Below, in pieces: positions 1 to 4,793 of a stretch of 8,180 bases of DNA. The stretch comes from an uncultured Methanomethylovorans sp. (GTDB lineage Archaea; Halobacteriota; Methanosarcinia; Methanosarcinales; Methanosarcinaceae): assembly GCA_937968035.1 (NCBI GenBank), contig CALBTS010000682.1, positions 1-8,180 on the forward strand, in the 5' to 3' direction. Positions within the stretch are counted from its first letter, which is position 1; each line of letters starts with the position of its first letter. The notes under the pieces are model-generated. The model was given only the letters and a program-made list of their open reading frames with translations. It did not search any database and was not told the origin of the DNA. The position numbers and the translations under genes were made by a program.

Positions 1-176
1 CAGATGCGTGGATAGACGAGTCCAGCGTCAAGGTAGGATATGAGATCAGCTTTACCCGCTATTTCTACAAGCCTCAGCCCATGCGCTCGCTGGAAGATAT
101 CCGGGCGGATATCCTGGAACTGGAGAAGGAGACGGATGGATTGCTGGCGGAGATCATAGGAAAGGGGAATGCATGA
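1..176 (+). CDS. hsdM: HsdM, type I R-M DNA methyltransferase subunit (C-terminal end only)
   Basis: The reading frame entering from the left edge (first full codon at 3) gives 57 residues ending at TGA 174-176. They include VGYEISFTRYFYKPQP followed by RSLEDIRADILELEKETDGL. This block is the hallmark C-terminus of the N6-adenine methyltransferase HsdM family: the FTRYFYKP segment, then a helix that contacts the specificity subunit. HsdM binds HsdS and transfers a methyl group from S-adenosylmethionine to adenine in the target. The catalytic NPPF motif and SAM-binding region lie outside the window, so activity cannot be judged. The stop overlaps the ATG of the next small ORF (ATGA, 173-176), and hsdS and hsdR follow on the same strand, which supports the assignment. 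Identification is by family recognition of a short C-terminal piece, but that piece is distinctive. Confidence 0.92.
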   Translation, partial: DAWIDESSVKVGYEISFTRYFYKPQPMRSLEDIRADILELEKETDGLLAEIIGKGNA

Positions 177-322
177 CGATATCCTCGAAGGCAGATGCTT
201 TAAGATCAATGCTCATTTTGTGCAACGACCCGTTGCACAAATGTACTTTAGCCAAAGAATTTGATCTCATAATCTGGGAGTTGCTGATCCCCGGATACAG
301 TCCATACAGGGAGATATTATAA
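173..322 (+). CDS. 49-residue small ORF bridging hsdM and the YhcG-like gene (hypothetical)
   Basis: An ATG at 173 opens a 49-codon frame ending at TAA 320-322. It overlaps hsdM by ATGA at its start, and its last base is the A of the next gene's ATG (TAATG, 320-324). It therefore exactly fills the gap between the two larger genes. A purine-rich stretch (AGG 158-160, AAAGGGG 161-167) sits 5 nt before the ATG and could act as a ribosome binding site. The protein starts MTISSKADALRSML, has two cysteines (residues 17 and 24), contains FDLIIWELLIPGY and ends SPYREIL. No signal peptide or transmembrane helix is evident, and I do not recognise a family. It could be a real small protein, a leader peptide that couples translation of hsdM to the nuclease gene, or a chance frame. 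Overlap at both ends and the lack of an in-frame stop favour translation. Codons 15-24 run through the inverted repeat at 217-241. Confidence 0.45.
   Translation: MTISSKADALRSMLILCNDPLHKCTLAKEFDLIIWELLIPGYSPYREIL
217..241. repeat. Perfect 11-bp inverted repeat with 3-nt spacer
   Basis: The arm TTTGTGCAACG (217-227) is followed by ACC (228-230) and its exact reverse complement CGTTGCACAAA (231-241). As RNA this would fold into an 11-bp stem with a 3-nt loop. As DNA it is a symmetric site suited to a dimeric regulator. No T-run follows the right arm, so it is not a classical terminator. It lies 81 nt upstream of the YhcG-like start and inside the small ORF. A role in operator binding or in damping ribosome passage between hsdM and the downstream genes is inference only. 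Confidence 0.7.
308..314 (+). promoter_or_regulatory. Ribosome binding site for the YhcG-like gene
   Basis: AGGGAGA at 308-314 lies 7 nt before ATG 322. It supports that start over downstream ATGs and sits inside the last codons of the small ORF, so the two reading frames would be coupled. Confidence 0.6.
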
Positions 323-1548
323 TGTCGGACAAAAAGAAACAGAGATCAGTTCCAGATAACTCCCTGCATCCAGAGGAGTGTATCACGGTGAACACGCATG
401 ATATGGAAACCTTTGATTTCAGTGATCTTGTGGATGCTATCCGGCAGGTGTATGAGAAATGTGCTGCACAGGCTTCTAAGGCGGTGAACATTAATCTCAC
501 ACTCAGAAACTGGGTCATTGGATGTTATATTTACGAATATGAACAAAAAGGAGCTGACCGGGCCAGTTACGGACAGAGCCTGTTGCCCAAGCTGAGCGTG
601 AAGCTTCAGGAAACGGCAGCCATCAAGTATCATTTCCGGGAGCTGGGACGTTGCAGAGAGTTCTATCTGGCCTATCCGGAAATTGGGGGGACGCTGCCCC
701 CGCAATTTGTACAGCTGATCTCATCACAAATGCAGGGATCTGTTTTTTCGATCGCAGGCGATAGTTCCTTAAAGATCAGGGGGACAGTGTCCCCCGAATT
801 CGCCATACCTGCGGAAAAGCTCTTACGATCACTTTCTTACAGTCACTTTGTTGAACTTATGACGGTCGGTGACCCTCTGAAACGTACCTTTTATGAGATA
901 GAGTGCCTGCGGGGTCAGTGGTCTGTCCGGGAGCTGAAAAGACAGATCAGCTCATTGTTGTTTGAGCGTACGGGTCTGTCCGAAGATAAAAATAAGCTTG
1001 CTGAACATGTAAGGCTTGATGCAGAAACCACTTCTCCGGTACTTGCCATACGTGACCCTTATGTGTTCGAGTTCCTGGGGCTTAAGCCGTGTGAGGTCAT
1101 GGGTGAATCGGAGCTTGAGGATGCTTTGCTTGATAAAGTGCAGGATTTCCTGCTGGAGCTTGGAAGGGGTTTCTGTTTCGAGGCTCGACAGAAGCGTATC
1201 CTCATAGGTGATGAGTTCTTTTTCGTGGACCTTGTATTCTATCACCGTATTCTCAAGTGCCATATACTCATAGAACTGAAGGTGGATGAGTTCAAGCATG
1301 AATACCTGGGACAGCTCAACACTTACGTTAACTGGTTCCGCAAGAACGAGATGTCGGATGGAGATAATCTTCCTGTGGGTCTATTGCTCTGTACCCGTAA
1401 GAACCATGCACTTATGGAATACGCTCTTGCAGGTATGGATAACCAGCTTTTTGTTTCCCGCTACCAGACCGAACTCCCCCGTAAGGAAGAACTGGAACGC
1501 TTCATAGAGCGTGAACTCCAGGAATACAGCCAGGAGGCCAGCCGATGA
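322..1548 (+). CDS. YhcG/DUF1016-family PDDEXK nuclease-like protein in the R-M operon
   Basis: This 408-residue protein matches the YhcG (DUF1016) family in length and layout. The N-terminal winged-helix-like part includes LRNWVIGCYIYEYEQ (about residues 61-75) and a segment near GADRASYGQSLLPKLS (77-92). A linker follows, then SYSHFVELM (172-180) and DPLKRTFYEIE (184-194), which are typical family blocks. The C-terminal nuclease domain shows D303 in FVDLVFYH, E318 and K320 in IELK, and Q331 in LGQLNTY, the D-(E)xK-Q pattern of PD-(D/E)xK enzymes. The catalytic set looks intact. Family members are often found inside type I R-M and other defence operons, but their substrate is not established to my knowledge. 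The stop overlaps hsdS (ATGA, 1545-1548). Oddities: residues 121-129 and 152-160 are related peptides (IGGTLPPQF, IRGTVSPEF) encoded by two palindromic DNA units. I am sure of the family; a nuclease role is inferred. Confidence 0.9.
   Translation: MSDKKKQRSVPDNSLHPEECITVNTHDMETFDFSDLVDAIRQVYEKCAAQASKAVNINLTLRNWVIGCYIYEYEQKGADRASYGQSLLPKLSVKLQETAAIKYHFRELGRCREFYLAYPEIGGTLPPQFVQLISSQMQGSVFSIAGDSSLKIRGTVSPEFAIPAEKLLRSLSYSHFVELMTVGDPLKRTFYEIECLRGQWSVRELKRQISSLLFERTGLSEDKNKLAEHVRLDAETTSPVLAIRDPYVFEFLGLKPCEVMGESELEDALLDKVQDFLLELGRGFCFEARQKRILIGDEFFFVDLVFYHRILKCHILIELKVDEFKHEYLGQLNTYVNWFRKNEMSDGDNLPVGLLLCTRKNHALMEYALAGMDNQLFVSRYQTELPRKEELERFIERELQEYSQEASR
680..708. repeat. Palindromic in-frame unit A inside the YhcG-like gene
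   Basis: AAATTGGGGGG (680-690) faces CCCCCGCAATTT (697-708). It can form an 11-bp stem with one bulged G at 702 and a 6-nt loop ACGCTG (691-696). Read in frame it encodes GGTLPPQF at codons 122-129. Aligned in frame to unit B (778-801), 17 of 24 bases agree. Confidence 0.6.
779..795. repeat. Palindromic in-frame unit B inside the YhcG-like gene
   Basis: GGGGGACAGTGTCCCCC is a perfect 8-bp inverted repeat around a single central G (787). Its G-run/C-run form recalls REP-type palindromes. It encodes RGTVSPEF (codons 153-160, with flanking bases), exactly 31 codons after unit A in the same frame, so both units respect the reading frame. Confidence 0.65.
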
Positions 1549-2954
1549 TGCATGATCTGAAGCCTTATCCTGCGTATAAGGATTCTGGCGTGCCATGGCT
1601 GGGACAGGTGCCGGAGCATTGGCAGTTTGAACGTGCCAGATGGTTGTTCCAGAAAATGGATAGACCTACCAGAGAGGAAGATGATGTAGTTACATGTTTC
1701 CGTGATGGGACTGTAACTTTAAGAAAAAACAGACGTGTTCGTGGCTTCACTGAATCATTGAAGGAAATTGGGTATCAGGGTGTGCGTCGTGGAGACTTGG
1801 TAATTCATGCAATGGATGCCTTCGCAGGCGCAATTGGTGTATCGGATTCAGATGGAAAATGTACTCCAGTGTATTCGGTATGTCAACCTTGTGGAGATGC
1901 AAACTCATACTACTATTCTTACATTGTTCGTGAAATGGCACGTTCCCAGTGGATTATGGCTCTAGCCAAGGGTATTCGTGAAAGGTCAACCGATTTTAGA
2001 TACGATGGTTTTGCATCTCAACGTATCCCCATTCCTCCTCTGTCTGAACAATCTGCCATCGTCCGCTACCTCGATTACATGGACCGGCGCATCCGGCGCT
2101 ATATCCATGCCAAGCAGAAGCTGATCAAGCTGCTGGAGGAGCAGAAGCAGGCCATCATCCACCGCGCCGTCACTCGAGGGCTGGACACGAATGTGAAGCT
2201 GAAGTCCTTAACAAATGAATGGTTTTCAGAAATACCATCTCATTGGCAATTACTACCGTTAAGCCGTGTGATTAAGAGGGCCGTAGATGGTCCGCATCAT
2301 TCACCGGATTATGTAGATTCTGGAGTCCCATTTATTTCAGCGAGAAATATAAAAGTTGATAAGTGGAGTCTTGAAGATGCTAAGTATATATCTGAAGCAG
2401 ATTATGAGGAGTTTTCAAAAAGAGTAGTTCCAGAATCTGGTGATGTTTTGTATACAAAAGGCGGAACTACTGGGATTGCGCATGCAGTTGATTTACAATT
2501 TAAATTTCAGGTATGGGTACACGTTGCAGTTCTCAAACTTGATCACACGAAGATAGATTCTGATTTTTTAGCTCTCGTACTGAATTCTCCACGTTGTTAT
2601 GAACAATCGCAGTTATTTACTAAAGGAGCTACAAACCAGGATCTTGGTCTTAATAAAATGAAAGATATTGTTTTGCCAGTTCCACCAATCAATGAACAGC
2701 GTGAAATTTTAGATTGGTTGAGAGATAAACTGTTATTTTTCATTTTAATGTCCGATAGCATCAAAAATGAAATCAATCTACTCAAAGAATATCGTACTCG
2801 CCTTATCACTGATGTTGTGACCGGAAAACTGGATGTGAGGGAAGCAGCAGCGAACCTGCCGGAAGAGGTGGAGGAGCCGGAGGTGCTTGAGGATGAAGAG
2901 AGCACAGAAGTTGATTCTGAAGGTGAGCCGGAAGAGAATATAGGGGAAGACTGA
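1545..2954 (+). CDS. hsdS: HsdS, type I R-M specificity subunit with two TRDs and an acidic tail
   Basis: This 469-residue specificity subunit has the usual two-fold plan. It opens with YKDSGVPWLGQVPEHWQ (11-27), the classic start of the first target recognition domain (TRD1, to about 165). A conserved helical spacer follows (PLSEQSAIVRYLDYMDRRI and on, about 165-220). TRD2 begins at EWFSEIPSHWQLLPLSRV (225-242) and runs to about 378. The second spacer PINEQREILDWL to VVTGKLDVREA (381-434) mirrors the first. HsdS fixes the bipartite DNA target for methylation by HsdM and cutting by HsdR. The last 30 residues (440-469) hold 17 Asp/Glu, an unusually acidic extension. AGGAGG at 1532-1537 lies 7 nt before ATG 1545; ATG 1548 is also possible. 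TRD-coding DNA is much more AT-rich than the central spacer, suggesting TRD exchange. The target sequence cannot be read from the protein alone. Confidence 0.97.
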   Translation: MMHDLKPYPAYKDSGVPWLGQVPEHWQFERARWLFQKMDRPTREEDDVVTCFRDGTVTLRKNRRVRGFTESLKEIGYQGVRRGDLVIHAMDAFAGAIGVSDSDGKCTPVYSVCQPCGDANSYYYSYIVREMARSQWIMALAKGIRERSTDFRYDGFASQRIPIPPLSEQSAIVRYLDYMDRRIRRYIHAKQKLIKLLEEQKQAIIHRAVTRGLDTNVKLKSLTNEWFSEIPSHWQLLPLSRVIKRAVDGPHHSPDYVDSGVPFISARNIKVDKWSLEDAKYISEADYEEFSKRVVPESGDVLYTKGGTTGIAHAVDLQFKFQVWVHVAVLKLDHTKIDSDFLALVLNSPRCYEQSQLFTKGATNQDLGLNKMKDIVLPVPPINEQREILDWLRDKLLFFILMSDSIKNEINLLKEYRTRLITDVVTGKLDVREAAANLPEEVEEPEVLEDEESTEVDSEGEPEENIGED

Positions 2955-2994
2955 ACAATATGGAGTTATTATAGATGAAGTAGGAGCCCCTCGC

Positions 2995-3000
2995 AGGAGA
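2995..3000 (+). promoter_or_regulatory. Ribosome binding site of the ATPase gene
   Basis: AGGAGA at 2995-3000 precedes two adjacent ATGs, 3004 (3 nt away) and 3007 (6 nt away). The spacing suits 3007 slightly better, so the true protein may be one residue shorter. The 49-nt gap 2955-3003 also contains TTATTATAG (2966-2974), a weak TATA-like stretch that could give the ATPase pair its own promoter, though this is not convincing alone. Confidence 0.5.
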
Positions 3001-3003
3001 TGT

Positions 3004-4194
3004 ATGATGACACAAGGATCCCGGGATAATCGATTGTTGCAAAAGATCTCGCTAAGCAATGTGCTGTCTTTTGGTCTTAAAACCATAGAGCTGGAACTGG
3101 AAAACCTGAATGTGCTCATCGGTCCTAACAGTGCAGGTAAATCCAACCTGATAGAGATAATAGGGCTCATGAGGGATACACCAAGGGATGTGCGTGCTGT
3201 TGTGCGCCGGGGTGGCGGGGTTTCCGAATGGATCTGGAAAGGAAAAAAAGATGCTCCTGCTACCATTGATTTTGTCGTTAGTAATCGTTCAGGGAAGCAA
3301 CCTCTTCGGCATGTATTGGCTTTCCGTGCGGATGAGCAGGGTTTCTGGTTGAAAGATGAGAAGATCGAGAATGAAAAACCATACCCCAGTGAAAAAGAAC
3401 CATATTTCTATTATCGTTTTCAACAGGGTCACCCGGTAGTGAATACGACCGCGGGGATGCAGCGCAAACTGGCAAGAGAGTCCATTAATCCTGATCTTTC
3501 CATTTTAGCCCAACGCCGGGACCCGGACAATTACCCTGAACTTTCCTACCTAGCGGATTCCTATGACAACGTCCGTATCTATAGGGACTGGGCTTTTGGT
3601 CGAAGTACAGTTTTCCGGGAACCGCAGAAAGCAGATATGCGCAATGACCGCCTGGAAGAGGATTTTTCAAATCTCGGTCTGTTCCTTAACCGGCTTCGCC
3701 GCACACCTAAAGCAAAAAAAGCCATTCTTGAGGGGTTACATGATCTCTACGACGGAGTGAGCGACTTTGATGTGAGCGTGGAAGGCGGCACTGTGCAGGT
3801 TTTCTTTACGGAAGGAGATTTCACCATCCCTGCCACAAGGCTGTCGGATGGAACCCTGCGTTACCTTTGCCTGCTTGCAATCCTATGTGATCCGCAGCCT
3901 CCAGCTCTTATTTGTATAGAAGAGCCGGAATTGGGACTGCACCCCGACATCTTGCCCAAGTTGGCAGATCTTTTGACAGAAGCCTCACAGCGTACGCAGC
4001 TTATAATCACAACCCATTCTGACATACTGGTAGACGCCATGACAGAACGACCGGAAGTGGTTGTCGTATGTGAAAGATATCAAGGTCGCACTGAAATGAG
4101 AAGACTGAAGCGAGAAGATCTTGCAGTCTGGCTTGAAAAATACAGACTGGGCCAATTGTGGACCAAGGGTCAGCTGGGTGGGACTCGCTGGTGA
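3004..4194 (+). CDS. AAA_21/OLD-like ABC-type ATPase, partner of the DUF4276 protein
   Basis: This 396-residue SMC/RecF/OLD-like ATPase shows a full ABC-type motif set. The N-terminal strand LLQKISLSNVLSFG leads to Walker A GPNSAGKS (40-47, K46). The signature-like RLSDGTLRYL is at 279-288, Walker B LICIEEPELGLHPD at 302-315 with E306/E307, and the H-loop TTHSD at 336-340 (H338). The C-terminus YRLGQLWTKGQLGGTRW is typical of ATPases encoded next to DUF4276 genes. There is no fused nuclease domain: at 396 residues it is an ATPase only, unlike OLD proteins with a C-terminal TOPRIM. The stop overlaps the GTG of the DUF4276 gene (GTGA, 4191-4194), so the two are coupled and probably act as a complex in which the ATPase senses or gates and the partner is the effector. 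It could also serve other DNA transactions; a defence role is inferred from context and family analogy. Confidence 0.93.
   Translation: MMTQGSRDNRLLQKISLSNVLSFGLKTIELELENLNVLIGPNSAGKSNLIEIIGLMRDTPRDVRAVVRRGGGVSEWIWKGKKDAPATIDFVVSNRSGKQPLRHVLAFRADEQGFWLKDEKIENEKPYPSEKEPYFYYRFQQGHPVVNTTAGMQRKLARESINPDLSILAQRRDPDNYPELSYLADSYDNVRIYRDWAFGRSTVFREPQKADMRNDRLEEDFSNLGLFLNRLRRTPKAKKAILEGLHDLYDGVSDFDVSVEGGTVQVFFTEGDFTIPATRLSDGTLRYLCLLAILCDPQPPALICIEEPELGLHPDILPKLADLLTEASQRTQLIITTHSDILVDAMTERPEVVVVCERYQGRTEMRRLKREDLAVWLEKYRLGQLWTKGQLGGTRW
4177..4183 (+). promoter_or_regulatory. Ribosome binding site deciding the GTG start of the DUF4276 gene
   Basis: GGTGGGA at 4177-4183 lies 7 nt before GTG 4191. An earlier in-frame GTG at 4158 would add 11 residues (MDQGSAGWDSL) from within the ATPase coding tail, with no comparable site in front of it. 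Starting at 4191 gives MTTSIYLEGGGDS, which places the family motif near the N-terminus. Confidence 0.5.
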
Positions 4195-4790
4195 CCACGA
4201 GTATTTATCTGGAAGGCGGAGGTGACTCCAAGGAACTTCATATTCGCTGTCGCGAAGGTTTCCGTAAACTTTTGGAGAGCTCTGGATTTAAAGGTCGCAT
4301 GCCACGGCTTCATGCATGTGGGGGACGCAATGCAACATTCAATGATTTTAAAACCGAACATGCAACTAAAAGCACATATGACTATGTGGCGATGCTGATC
4401 GATAGCGAAGATCCGCTTCATGATCTTCAAGCAGCATGGGCACACCTCGAAAAACGCGACGGATGGGAAAAACCAATGGATGCAGAGGATTATCAGGTAC
4501 TGTTTATGACCACTTGCATGGAAACGTGGATTGTAGCGGATAGAAAAACACTGGCAGAACACTATGGAAGCAAATTGCAGGATTCAGCATTGCCACCTCT
4601 GGCTGATCTGGAAAAAAGGTCCAGGCAGGAGATCCAGAAAAAACTCATTGATGCTACCAGCAACTGTCCGAATTCCTATGAAAAAGGTAAACGTTCCTTT
4701 GAGATACTTGGCAAATTATCTCCTGATGCTTTGGAACAGCATCTGCCAAGTTTTGTCCGTGTAAGGCAAATATTGGATAAGAGGTTATGA
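4191..4790 (+). CDS. DUF4276-family TOPRIM-like protein, putative effector of the ATPase pair
   Basis: From GTG 4191 this encodes 199 residues of the DUF4276 family. Visible family marks are LEGGGDSKELHIRCREGFRKLL (7-28), GRMPRLHACGGRNATFNDFK (35-54), the LIDSEDP block (69-75), TTCMETWIVADR (107-118) and YEKGKRSFEILGKLSP (163-178). E8 in the EGG motif and the D71-S-E-D74 cluster fit the glutamate and DxD-type acidic positions of a TOPRIM metal site, so a nuclease or nucleotidyl-transfer role is plausible but unproven. It overlaps the ATPase gene by 4 nt and ends 3 nt before hsdR. TOPRIM-like partners of ABC ATPases are effectors in OLD, Gabija and PARIS systems. Here the partner is a separate small protein of another family. 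Family confidence is high, function confidence low. Confidence 0.88.
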   Translation: MTTSIYLEGGGDSKELHIRCREGFRKLLESSGFKGRMPRLHACGGRNATFNDFKTEHATKSTYDYVAMLIDSEDPLHDLQAAWAHLEKRDGWEKPMDAEDYQVLFMTTCMETWIVADRKTLAEHYGSKLQDSALPPLADLEKRSRQEIQKKLIDATSNCPNSYEKGKRSFEILGKLSPDALEQHLPSFVRVRQILDKRL

Positions 4791-4793
4791 ATC

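Noticed and set aside
2778..3266. 162-codon open frame on the minus strand across the hsdS/ATPase junction
   Set aside because: It lies antisense to the HsdS C-terminus and the ATPase Walker A region, both clearly coding on the + strand, and its product shows no recognisable domain.
4158..4190. Earlier GTG start for the DUF4276 gene
   Set aside because: It would add 11 residues that are just the ATPase tail read in another frame, with no ribosome binding site; GTG 4191 has a site at 4177-4183.
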